From the NCBI RefSeq assembly GCF_009857505.1, contig NZ_WWCP01000003.1, forward strand, positions 1 through 64,000: 64,000 nucleotides of DNA, in the 5' to 3' direction. The translations under genes and the position numbers were made by a program. Of this stretch, positions 39,423-47,297 are shown piece by piece (positions within the stretch are counted from its first letter, which is position 1; each line of letters opens with the position of its first letter). Source of the DNA: Duganella lactea. Its GTDB lineage: Bacteria > Pseudomonadota > Gammaproteobacteria > Burkholderiales > Burkholderiaceae_D. Under the pieces are notes generated by a model. The model was not told the origin of the DNA and searched no databases. It saw only the letters and a list, made by a program, of their open reading frames with translations.

Positions 39423-39852
39423 AGTCCGAATCGCCTACCTGCGCTACAAAGGCCCGTTCGGCGCGGCGATCGGCGAGTTCTGGAAAGAAGTGTTCACGCC
39501 GTGGCAGCAGGCCTACGGCCTGACCGGCAAGGTGACCTACGGGGTGGCGCAGGACGACCCAAACACCACGCCGGCCAGCGAATGCCGTTACGACGCCTGC
39601 GTGGAAGTGCCGGCCGGCTCGCCCGTGCAGCCGCCGGCCAAGGAAGGCAGCATCCCGGCCGGCCGCTACGCGGTGGCGGCGTTCAAGGGTAGCGGCGACC
39701 AAGTGCCCGCCGCCTGGGACGCCTTCTTCAGACAGGTACACGCCGATGGCCAGGCCGCGCCGGGCCTGTGTTTCGAGCGCTATCCGGCCGATTACGTCAT
39801 GGCCCCGGCCACCGGCGTGTTCGAATCGGAGCTGTGCATTCCGGTAAAATAA
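39394..39852 (+). CDS. GyrI-like effector-binding domain protein
   Basis: 152 residues of the GyrI/SbmC or AraC effector-binding fold (YEIKELPEVRIAYLRYKGPFG, then RYDACVEVP and IPAGRYAVAAFKGS). Stand-alone proteins of this fold bind drugs or small molecules; SbmC protects gyrase. Its start lies inside the RND gene with AAGGAG just upstream, so it belongs to the efflux operon and may sequester or sense the pump's substrates. Confidence 0.8.
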   Translation: MQYEIKELPEVRIAYLRYKGPFGAAIGEFWKEVFTPWQQAYGLTGKVTYGVAQDDPNTTPASECRYDACVEVPAGSPVQPPAKEGSIPAGRYAVAAFKGSGDQVPAAWDAFFRQVHADGQAAPGLCFERYPADYVMAPATGVFESELCIPVK

Positions 39853-39938
39853 GCTGGCGCAGTAAACGGGCAGTGTAGAAAACGGTACATGAGATTACGC
39901 AATTTTCAACACCGCGAAGCATTGATATTCTCCTGTTT

Positions 39939-39958
39939 AACCGATAGCCATCGGTTTT
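39939..39958 (+). terminator. Weak hairpin after the RND operon
   Basis: AACCGAT and ATCGGTT with a 4-base loop, followed by four T. It is probably the end of the efflux operon, and it sits just before the next small genes. Confidence 0.5.
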
Positions 39959-39983
39959 CAATCACACTGAATGGAGAATAATC

Positions 39984-40124
39984 ATGCTGTTTCTCGCTGT
40001 CCCAACCTTGATCGAACTCGCTGTTTCCGCCATTGTCACCACGGTCGCCGCCAAAGCGGCATCGGATGTCTACGACTCCGTGGTCCGCGACGACCAGTCC
40101 CAGAACAACAGCGACAAGGAGTAA
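39984..40124 (+). CDS. 46-residue membrane-associated small protein (unit member 1)
   Basis: GGAG lies 7 bases before the ATG. The first 27 residues are hydrophobic (MLFLAVPTLIELAVSAIVTT then VAAKAAS), enough for one membrane segment, and the tail is acidic and polar (RDDQSQNNSDKE). I do not recognise the family. It is the first of three closely spaced genes ending at 41512, so a joint role is likely. Alternatives are a small toxin-like or regulatory membrane peptide. Confidence 0.6.
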   Translation: MLFLAVPTLIELAVSAIVTTVAAKAASDVYDSVVRDDQSQNNSDKE

Positions 40125-40130
40125 GCGATC

Positions 40131-40307
40131 ATGGACCTGTTCAAACTGTTCAAACAAGACGGCCGTCCGGCCGGCACGCACGGCGCGGTTCCCTACGGCG
40201 GCAACAAGAAGGATGGTTCGCACGACCACCGCTACAACAAGGGCGCGGACCGCACGCCGTCGCAAAAAGAAGCCGACTGCAAACGTTCGCGTCACGACCA
40301 GGCCTGA
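40131..40307 (+). CDS. 58-residue hydrophilic small protein (unit member 2)
   Basis: It starts 6 bases after the previous stop, with AGGAG 9 bases upstream of the ATG. The N-terminus MDLFKLFKQD could be a short amphipathic helix; the rest is Lys/Arg/His/Asp-rich and probably disordered (GGNKKDGSHDHRYNKGADRT). The stop TGA shares its A with the ATG of the next gene (TGATG), so translation is coupled. Family unknown. Confidence 0.6.
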   Translation: MDLFKLFKQDGRPAGTHGAVPYGGNKKDGSHDHRYNKGADRTPSQKEADCKRSRHDQA

Positions 40308-41512
40308 TGATGGTACGCACCACGACACGGCAAAGCACCGCGCTGGACATGCTGGATCGCCTGTACTTCAATCAGGCGCTGGTGTTCTCCCAATTCACCG
40401 ATACGGAAATGCGTCCGCTGGAGGGTATCATCAACAGCGTTGCGCGCGAGGTGGAAGGAGCCGGTGCCACCGGCGTCGAGGCGGAACTGTGGAAGCATTA
40501 TGTCCTGTGCTTCCTCGAAGTCTTGCTGGCTGACGACACGTCCGCGATCTGGAAATCGGTCAAGATAGAGGACATGCCGGCGCCGCCGGACATGTCGGAC
40601 GACATGCTGAAAAAAATCAGCGATCACCAGCAAACCTACTTCGCCGCGCTGATTCTGAGCATGGGCGGGTTGATGCATGAACTGCCTGGCGCGGAGCTGC
40701 TGGACATCGCCATGCGACTGGCGCCGGAATTCCGCTCGGCGCCAGCCGTGGTGCGCTATCGCCTGGTCGATCGTAGTCTGGCCATGGAACATCCCCCCGC
40801 TCCGCTGATGTTCCTGGCCTGGATGGCCGAGAGCGACATCCTGCATCCCGCAAAATACAAACCGCGCAGCGATGCGGAACCGCTGGACGCGCGGGTGCTC
40901 GCCCGCCTCGGGCTGCTGAGCGAGTTTGAGCAGATACGTGAGCTGGGTGGACGACATCTGCTGGTCGGCAACCAGGCGGCATGGTTGCTCAAGTCCGATA
41001 AGCTCAAGCTCAGCGAACCGGTGGTGAAACAGCTGCTCAAGGAAAAGGCGCGGCTGGAAGAACTCAGCCTCATCAAAACCCTGGGCGGATCGGTGCGGCG
41101 ATTTGAGATCGAAAAGTCAGGTGACGCGGCCTATATGCAGTCCTTCTTTTCCGACCTGAGCCTGCGCTGGAGCCGCCCGCGCGCCTACCAGGGCAAGCAG
41201 TCTACCTGGACCGGTGCGCTGGGCGGCGCGCTGGTAAGCTACACGCGCCGCTATACAGGGGAAACGGTCTACAACGCAACTGGGAACAAAGACACGATTA
41301 GCGCAAAGATTGCGCAGGACCTGCTGGATTTCGGCTTCAGGTTGACGGCCAACACCTTATACCGCCGTTATACCGATTTCGATCTGGACATCGGCCGTAG
41401 CGCGAGACAGTATCACATCATGCTAAACAACTTTGCCCACGCCTGGCCAGCCTATGAGCCGGATGGCTTTTACCTGCAAGTCATCATAAGTCGCGAAAAA
41501 CTCCAGACCTGA
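40307..41512 (+). CDS. Unrecognised 401-residue protein (unit member 3)
   Basis: Soluble and mostly helical, with no signal peptide and no motif I know. Notable stretches are the N-terminal RLYFNQALVFSQFTDTEM, a charged helix (KLSEPVVKQLLKEKARLEEL) and a C-terminal region rich in aromatic and Arg residues (ALVSYTRRYTGETVYNATGN, LTANTLYRRYTDFDLDIG). GC content looks lower than in the flanking efflux operons. The stop codon lies in a remnant of the 77-bp repeat, so the natural C-terminus may have been cut short. Start ATG at 40307 (coupled) or 40310. Confidence 0.7.
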   Translation: MMVRTTTRQSTALDMLDRLYFNQALVFSQFTDTEMRPLEGIINSVAREVEGAGATGVEAELWKHYVLCFLEVLLADDTSAIWKSVKIEDMPAPPDMSDDMLKKISDHQQTYFAALILSMGGLMHELPGAELLDIAMRLAPEFRSAPAVVRYRLVDRSLAMEHPPAPLMFLAWMAESDILHPAKYKPRSDAEPLDARVLARLGLLSEFEQIRELGGRHLLVGNQAAWLLKSDKLKLSEPVVKQLLKEKARLEELSLIKTLGGSVRRFEIEKSGDAAYMQSFFSDLSLRWSRPRAYQGKQSTWTGALGGALVSYTRRYTGETVYNATGNKDTISAKIAQDLLDFGFRLTANTLYRRYTDFDLDIGRSARQYHIMLNNFAHAWPAYEPDGFYLQVIISREKLQT

Positions 41513-41525
41513 CACCGGTTTTTTT
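41504..41525. repeat. Remnant of the 77-bp palindromic repeat
   Basis: Only the right end survives: CAGACCTGACACC plus the GG and T-run that also follow copy 1. The first bases encode the last codons and stop of the preceding gene. It lies between convergent genes, where the T-run may help termination. Confidence 0.8.
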
Positions 41526-42903
41526 AGGGGTGGGTCCAGCCGCCGCCCATGGCGCGGTACAGGTCGACCGAGGCGAGCAGCATGCGCGTCTTGAGTTGCA
41601 GCCGTCCGACGTCGGCGCTGTACAGCGTGCGCTGGGCGTCCAGTTCTTCCAGGTAGGAGGCGTAGCCGTTGCGGTAGCGGTTGTGCGCGATGCGCAGCGT
41701 TTCGGCGGCGGTGGCGCGCCGCGCGTCGTTCTGAATCGCCTGCTCTTTTAATCGGCCGATGGCGCCGAGGCTATTCTCGGTTTCGGCGAACGCGGTGCGC
41801 ACGGCGTTTTCGTAGGCGTGGATGGTCTGGTCGCGCTGCGCGGCCAGCGCGTCGGTCTGGCTTTGTACGCGGCCGCCGTCGAACACCGGCGCGGCGACGA
41901 TGCCGCTCAGCCGCCACAGCGCGGTCGGGGCGTTGACGAAGTCGTGCCATTGCAGGTTTTGTACGCCGCCGGTGGCCGTCAGTTTGAATGAGGGCAGCAA
42001 CTGGTCGCGCGCGGCCTGCAGGTTGGCGTTGATGGCGATCAGGTTGTATTCGGCGCGCGCGATGTCGGGCCGCCGGCGCAGCAGTTCGGACGGCAGCCCT
42101 TCCGGCACCGGCGGCGCTTGCAAGTCGGCCAGTTCGGCGCCGCGCGCGATCGGTCCGGGGTTGCCACCGGTGAGGATGGCCAAAGCGTTTTCCTGCTCGA
42201 AGATCTGGCGCTTCAGTTGCGGCACCTGTTCGGCCGTGGTCTGGTATTCAGCCTGCGCTTGCAGCCATTCAAGCCGTGAACTGTAGCCGACGTCGAACTG
42301 TTTCTTGGCCAGCGCGGCGGATTGTTCGCGCAGCTTTAATGTGGCTTCGGTCAGCGCCAGTTGGGCGTCCAGGCCGCGCAGGTTGAGGTAGCCCGTGGCG
42401 ACGGTGGCGGCGATCGACAAGGCCGCGGCGTCGGCGTTGGCTTGCTCGGCTTGATAGCTGGCGGTGGCGGCGTCGGTCAGCGCGGCCAGCCGGCCCCACA
42501 CGTCGATTTCGTAACTGGCCTGGAATTCGGCCTGGTAGATGTTGGTCACGTAGGGCGCGCCGGTGTAGGCCAGCTGGCGCGCGCGCGATGGCGCGCTGTC
42601 GACACTGACGTTGGCTTTGCGCCCCGCCTCGGCGACGCCGATCTGCGCGCGGTACTGCGCCACGCGGGCGCGGGCGATGCGCAGGTCGCCGTTGTTTTCC
42701 AGCACCTTGGTGACCAGCGCTGTCAACGCGGGATCGCCGAAGCTTTGCCACCACTGCCGCGCCACCGGACCGCTGCCCTGCCCTTCGGCGGCGGTGCGCC
42801 AGGCGGCCGGCGTCTGCAAGCTCGATGCCGGCGGCGGCGCGACGGTCGCCGCGCAGCCGGCCAGCAGCAGCGCAGCGCAGCCTGCTGCGATGCGGCTGCT
42901 CAT
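41524..42903 (-). CDS. Outer-membrane efflux lipoprotein (NodT family)
   Basis: 459 residues. The signal peptide has a lipobox (LLLAGCAAT). TolC-like repeats include ASYEIDVWGRLAALTDAATASYQAEQ and APVFDGGRVQSQTDALAAQRDQ. Last gene of an MFS-type tripartite efflux operon; its ATG overlaps the stop of the adaptor gene (ATGA). It forms the outer-membrane channel. Confidence 0.92.
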   Translation of the reverse strand: MSSRIAAGCAALLLAGCAATVAPPPASSLQTPAAWRTAAEGQGSGPVARQWWQSFGDPALTALVTKVLENNGDLRIARARVAQYRAQIGVAEAGRKANVSVDSAPSRARQLAYTGAPYVTNIYQAEFQASYEIDVWGRLAALTDAATASYQAEQANADAAALSIAATVATGYLNLRGLDAQLALTEATLKLREQSAALAKKQFDVGYSSRLEWLQAQAEYQTTAEQVPQLKRQIFEQENALAILTGGNPGPIARGAELADLQAPPVPEGLPSELLRRRPDIARAEYNLIAINANLQAARDQLLPSFKLTATGGVQNLQWHDFVNAPTALWRLSGIVAAPVFDGGRVQSQTDALAAQRDQTIHAYENAVRTAFAETENSLGAIGRLKEQAIQNDARRATAAETLRIAHNRYRNGYASYLEELDAQRTLYSADVGRLQLKTRMLLASVDLYRAMGGGWTHP

Positions 42904-44105
42904 GGCTTGGCTCCGGCGGCGGCCGTGGAATCGGCGGTGCGGCTGGTTTCGCGCACTTTCACCGAGGTGTCGATGCTGACGATGACCGACATGCCCGGCG
43001 CCAGCCGGCGCGCGTTGGCCTGTCCCTGGTCGATGCGAATCCGCACCGGAATGCGCTGCGCGATCTTGACGAAGTTGCCGGTCGCGTTATCCGCCGGCAG
43101 CACGCTGAACTCCGATCCGGTGGCCGGCGAAATCCGTTCCACCACGCCGGTCAGTTGCGCGCCGTCCAGCGCGTCCACCTTGAAGGTGGCCGGTTGCCCC
43201 ACTTGCACATGGTTCATCTGCGTCTCTTTCAGATTGGCGATCACCCACAGCTGCTTCGGCACCAATCCCATCAACTGCGCACCGGTGTTCACGTAGGCGC
43301 CCTTGCGCACCGTGACCTGTCCCAGTTGGCCGTCCTCCGGCGCCGTGATGCGCGTGTTGTCCAGATCGACCCTGGCCGCCTTCAGCGCCGCTTCGGCATT
43401 CGCCACCGCCGCTTCCAGCGACTGCTTGTTCACGGCCACCGTGCGCACCTGCTGCCTGGAGATCTCCAGATTGGCGCGCGCCTGCTCGACCGCCGCCATG
43501 GTCTGCGTGCGCGCCGCCCTGGTCGCGTCCTGCTCGCGCTGCGACAGCGAACCGTCGGCCGCCAGCGTGTCCACCCGTTTCAAATCGGCCAGCGACTTCG
43601 CCGCCTGCGCCTGCGCGTTGGCCAGCGTGGCCTCGTTGAGCAGCACGCCGGCCTGCGCCGCGCGGCGCGACTGCGCCCAGTTCTCCAGCGCCGCCTTCTG
43701 CGCCGCCAACTGGGCCTGCGCCTGTTCGTAACGCTGCTGGTAGATGCGGTCATCGATCAAGGCCAGCACCTCGCCCTGCTTCACGTGCTGGAAGTCCTGC
43801 ACCTTCACATCCACCACATAGCCCGGCAGTTGCGTGCCGATCAAGGTCACCTGGCCGCGCACCAGCGCGTTCTCGGTGGAGACGACGGCGCTGCTGAACG
43901 GCGGCAGCCGCCACGCATACAGCACGATCAGCACACCGACCAGCGCCACCAGCGCGAACAGGATCGCCGAAATAATCTGCGCGCGCCGGTCCGGCGCCGG
44001 CGCGGTGGGCGCGGAGGCGGCTACCGCTGCCGCTGCCGCCGCGGCGGCCACCGCCGCCACGCGGCTGTCTGACGAAGAGGGATTGTCTGGCGTGTTTTTA
44101 TCCAT
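42900..44105 (-). CDS. EmrA-like HlyD-family adaptor protein
   Basis: 401 residues. A Pro/Ala-rich cytoplasmic tail is followed by one membrane segment (IISAILFALVALVGVLIVLYAW). The lipoyl and coiled-coil parts follow (ENALVRGQVTLIGTQLPGYVVDVKV; LDNTRITAPEDGQLGQVTVRKGAYVNTG). Typical partner of DHA2-family pumps such as EmrB, reaching to the outer-membrane factor. It lies 3 bases behind the MFS gene. Confidence 0.92.
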   Translation of the reverse strand: MDKNTPDNPSSSDSRVAAVAAAAAAAAVAASAPTAPAPDRRAQIISAILFALVALVGVLIVLYAWRLPPFSSAVVSTENALVRGQVTLIGTQLPGYVVDVKVQDFQHVKQGEVLALIDDRIYQQRYEQAQAQLAAQKAALENWAQSRRAAQAGVLLNEATLANAQAQAAKSLADLKRVDTLAADGSLSQREQDATRAARTQTMAAVEQARANLEISRQQVRTVAVNKQSLEAAVANAEAALKAARVDLDNTRITAPEDGQLGQVTVRKGAYVNTGAQLMGLVPKQLWVIANLKETQMNHVQVGQPATFKVDALDGAQLTGVVERISPATGSEFSVLPADNATGNFVKIAQRIPVRIRIDQGQANARRLAPGMSVIVSIDTSVKVRETSRTADSTAAAGAKP

Positions 44106-44108
44106 GTT

Positions 44109-45731
44109 TTAGCGAGATCCAGAATTATTAAGAGAGACATTGGCCATGCCGGTTTGCGCGTTCGGTCCGGACTTGCCCTGGCAAACCACGCACTCGGTCC
44201 ACAGCCAGCGCGCCAGCAGCCACGCCATGGTGACCAGCGCCAGCACGGTGATGGCGAGGAAGACATCGTTATAGGCCAGGATGTTGGCCTCGCGCGTGGC
44301 CGCGCCGCCCAGCGACGCCAGGCCGCCCGACTGAATACGCGCCGCCACTTGCGGATCGAGCAGCGTCAGATGCTCGACCAGAATGCTGGAATGGTACTTC
44401 TCGCGCCACACCTGGAAGGTGCCGGTCAGCGCGGTGCCGAGCAAGCTGCCCAGCGTCTGCGTGATGCTGAACATGACCGAGAAGCTGACCAGGTTATTCG
44501 GCGCCGCGATCACCGCGCCAAAGCCGGAGATAAACGTCGGCCCGACGAACATCGCGCCGCCAAAGCCGAGCAGGAACTGGGACAGATACATGTCTTCGGG
44601 CCGTGTCAGATTGGTCGCATCCGAATCCATGTACGCGCCCAGCGCCATCACCGCCAGCGAGAACAGCAACTGCGCCGTACCGCGCGTCGGCGAAATCGTC
44701 AGCGCGCTGACCACCATGCCGGCAATCGCGCCGAACATCACGATCCACCACAGCGCCAGCATCTGGTCGTTGTTCAGGCCCAGCGCCTGCATGAAGCCCA
44801 CGGTGCCGCTGGCCTCCGACTGCACCACGCGGATCAGCAGCACCGACAGCGCCAGCCGCGCCATGTTGGCGTTGGACAGCCAGCGCGTGTTGATCAAAGG
44901 GCGCGCGCGATTGTGCTCGATCGCCAGCGCGGCGGCGATCAGCACGATCGATCCGGCCAGCGCGTAGCCGACCCATGGCGCCTCCAGCCACCACACGGCG
45001 CGGCCCAGCGCCAGCACCGCCGACAGCAGCGCCACGCCCGGCGCGAACAGGCCGAAGGTGACGAAGTCCATTTTTTCGAAGACCTTGATGCGGTCACCCG
45101 GCGGCAGCTTGAGGCACAGCACACACGCCAGCGACACCAGCGCCAGCCCCAGTTCGAAGAAGTACAGGCCGCGCCACTCGCCGATCTCCATCAAGTCCGA
45201 CGAGAACAGCCGCGCCATCGGCACCGCCAGCTGCGAGAAGCCGATGCCCAGCACCGCGCCTTTGAGCCGGTACTGCGCGGGGAAGGCCTGCAGCGTGTAG
45301 TACAGGCCCAGCGTGGTCAGCGCGGCGCCGCTCATGCCATGCGCCGCGCGCACCGCGATGGCCGAACCCAGACCATGGACGAACAAGTGCGCCACGGTCA
45401 CCGCCGCGTACAGCACCAGGAATAATTCGGTGAACAGCCGCAGCCCATACTGCTGGCGGAATTTGACCAGCAACAGGTTCATGCAGACATTGGCCATCAC
45501 ATAGGCGGCCGGCAGCCACTGGATCTCGGTCGAGTACACGCCGAGTGATCCTTGCAGGTATGGCAGGTTGACCGACACCAGCGCATTCCCCAGCCCACCG
45601 GTGATGGCGACGATGAAACCGACGACCAGAAACGCTAGGCGTTTCGGGAAGGTGTGATGCGGAGTGGACGGCGAGCCGGGTAAGCTGGGACGTTCGTGTG
45701 GCTGCCAGGTTTGAGGGGCGTAAACGTCCAT
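44109..45731 (-). CDS. EmrB-like MFS multidrug exporter (DHA2 family)
   Basis: 540 residues with about 14 hydrophobic segments. Segment 1 includes VGFIVAITGGLGNALVSVNLPYLQGSLG; an EIQWLPAAYVMANVC stretch resembles the DHA2 signature region. A proton-driven drug exporter that works with the adaptor and outer-membrane genes that follow it. First gene of the operon; no regulator is adjacent. Confidence 0.9.
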   Translation of the reverse strand: MDVYAPQTWQPHERPSLPGSPSTPHHTFPKRLAFLVVGFIVAITGGLGNALVSVNLPYLQGSLGVYSTEIQWLPAAYVMANVCMNLLLVKFRQQYGLRLFTELFLVLYAAVTVAHLFVHGLGSAIAVRAAHGMSGAALTTLGLYYTLQAFPAQYRLKGAVLGIGFSQLAVPMARLFSSDLMEIGEWRGLYFFELGLALVSLACVLCLKLPPGDRIKVFEKMDFVTFGLFAPGVALLSAVLALGRAVWWLEAPWVGYALAGSIVLIAAALAIEHNRARPLINTRWLSNANMARLALSVLLIRVVQSEASGTVGFMQALGLNNDQMLALWWIVMFGAIAGMVVSALTISPTRGTAQLLFSLAVMALGAYMDSDATNLTRPEDMYLSQFLLGFGGAMFVGPTFISGFGAVIAAPNNLVSFSVMFSITQTLGSLLGTALTGTFQVWREKYHSSILVEHLTLLDPQVAARIQSGGLASLGGAATREANILAYNDVFLAITVLALVTMAWLLARWLWTECVVCQGKSGPNAQTGMANVSLNNSGSR

Positions 45732-45895
45732 GCGTCGGAAATTTTAGTATGCATTATGGCAAGCATATCATCATGCAGGACATCAATACATACTTTAAAA
45801 GTGAGAGGCGGGTTGGACGTGACCGCGCGTTACAGCGCGGGACAACGCCGCAACACCGGTTGCCCCGGCTGCGGCGCCATCCACGCAAAACAAGC

Positions 45896-46249
45896 TTATT
45901 TGCCGCTGCGCGAACCAAGCAGCCTGGAAATGCCGTAACCCGCGGCGGCGGCCACCAGTACCGAGATCACCGGGTTGGCGCGCACGTGGTTGCGGCTCGA
46001 TTCGGTGATGTTCTTGTAGGTTTCCACCACTTGCTTGCCGCGCACGGCCAGACGCTCGGAGGCGCTTTCGGCGGTGTCGGCGACTTTGTCGACGCCGTTG
46101 TGGGCTTGCTTGGCCAGACGCTCGGTCGCTGGTGGGATTTTTTCAGCGACTTTATCGATGGTGGCATGCGCGTCGGCGCGCAGGTCTTTGCCGATCTGGG
46201 TGACGCCGTCGCGAGTGTTGTTGATTTTGCTGTCGATGCTGTTTTCCAT
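45896..46249 (-). CDS. DUF883-type small membrane protein (ElaB/YqjD-like)
   Basis: 117 residues: a long polar helix (DKVAEKIPPATERLAKQAHNGVDKVADTAESASERL) and a C-terminal membrane segment (PVISVLVAAAAGYGISRLLG). ElaB/YqjD-like proteins sit in the inner membrane through the C-terminus and associate with ribosomes or stress responses. Stand-alone gene. Confidence 0.8.
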   Translation of the reverse strand: MENSIDSKINNTRDGVTQIGKDLRADAHATIDKVAEKIPPATERLAKQAHNGVDKVADTAESASERLAVRGKQVVETYKNITESSRNHVRANPVISVLVAAAAGYGISRLLGSRSGK

Positions 46250-46313
46250 GATGCGATCCTCTCGTTGGTAGGTGCGGTGAACGAATGATCACGATAGACC
46301 GATCAACCGTGCT

Positions 46314-46337
46314 TGACCGTGCGGAAGCGCACGGTCA
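46314..46337. promoter_or_regulatory. Perfect 10-bp hairpin in the intergenic region
   Basis: TGACCGTGCG and CGCACGGTCA around a GAAG loop, between the divergent DUF883 and 46430 genes. It may be a leader structure or operator; there is no T-run. Confidence 0.35.
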
Positions 46338-46429
46338 GCAAAATGACCGCTTATGTGAACTGGCACACGGACGCGACCGTCTGAGGAGCGCATGCTATCC
46401 ATGACCCATAAGCTTTTCTGGAGAGCGGC

Positions 46430-47203
46430 ATGTTTCCCATCCCATCCCTGACGCCATCGACGGCGACGAATGTACCAGCGGTGAATCGCGCGGCGGAAGC
46501 GTCGACGGTCGATAACACCGGCATCAACGCCGTGGGTTCGGCGCTGGATGCGCCGCCGGCGGCGTCGGTGCAGGTGGAGTTGTCGCCGGTGGCGAGTTTC
46601 CTGCTGGCGGTGACCAATGCTCAGGCACAGCTGACTCAAACGCAGCAAGCGGATACGATCAACGCCGCCGTGCAGGATGTGGTGAATGCCTTCAATTTGT
46701 TGCCTTCGGTCGACTCCGATCCCGCGCAGCCGGAGCAGACCTCGCTGCTTAACGAACTGGTCAACAACTTGAATCAGCCGTCTGGCGATGGCACTGATGG
46801 CACCACCACGCAGGCGCAGAACCTTGCGCGGCTCGGCGTGACCTTGCAGCCGCCGCCGCTGCCGGACCTGACCAGCGGCCTGTCGCTGCAGCCCGAATTG
46901 CTGCGCGCCGCCCTCAATGCCGATGATCAGCAGACCACGACAACATTGCAGAATACCTTGAGCAGTTTCCGCGAGCAGGCGACACAGTATGCCGAGCGTC
47001 TGGCGGCGGCTCAGGCCCCCACCAACATGCCGGCCGATCTGCGCAACAACCCGGCGCTGGCCGCCGCCATCGCCGCCTACCACATCGTGGACGTGGCCGG
47101 CGCCGCCGGCCGCGCCGCGCCGGTGGCCCAAGCCGCCATCCCGCCGGTCGCCGCGGTCAGTGCCACCACGCCCAGCCGCGCCATCGGCACCGCACCAAAT
47201 TAA
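46430..47203 (+). CDS. Hypothetical protein
   Basis: 257 residues that I do not recognise. GGAGAG lies 5 bases before the ATG. It has no signal peptide and is rich in Ala, Gln, Thr and Pro, with helical stretches (LAVTNAQAQLTQTQQADTINA; ALNADDQQTTTTLQNTLSSF) and a low-complexity C-terminus. The composition resembles secreted or flagellar-hook-length-type proteins, but no specific motif supports that. Confidence 0.65.
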   Translation: MFPIPSLTPSTATNVPAVNRAAEASTVDNTGINAVGSALDAPPAASVQVELSPVASFLLAVTNAQAQLTQTQQADTINAAVQDVVNAFNLLPSVDSDPAQPEQTSLLNELVNNLNQPSGDGTDGTTTQAQNLARLGVTLQPPPLPDLTSGLSLQPELLRAALNADDQQTTTTLQNTLSSFREQATQYAERLAAAQAPTNMPADLRNNPALAAAIAAYHIVDVAGAAGRAAPVAQAAIPPVAAVSATTPSRAIGTAPN

Positions 47204-47297
47204 ATTCTGATTGACGCTGGTTTATCCCCCTAACTCGCACGATAATATTCTGTGTTTTCGGGAATAATCACCACACCATCGTCATTCAGGAGATCGC

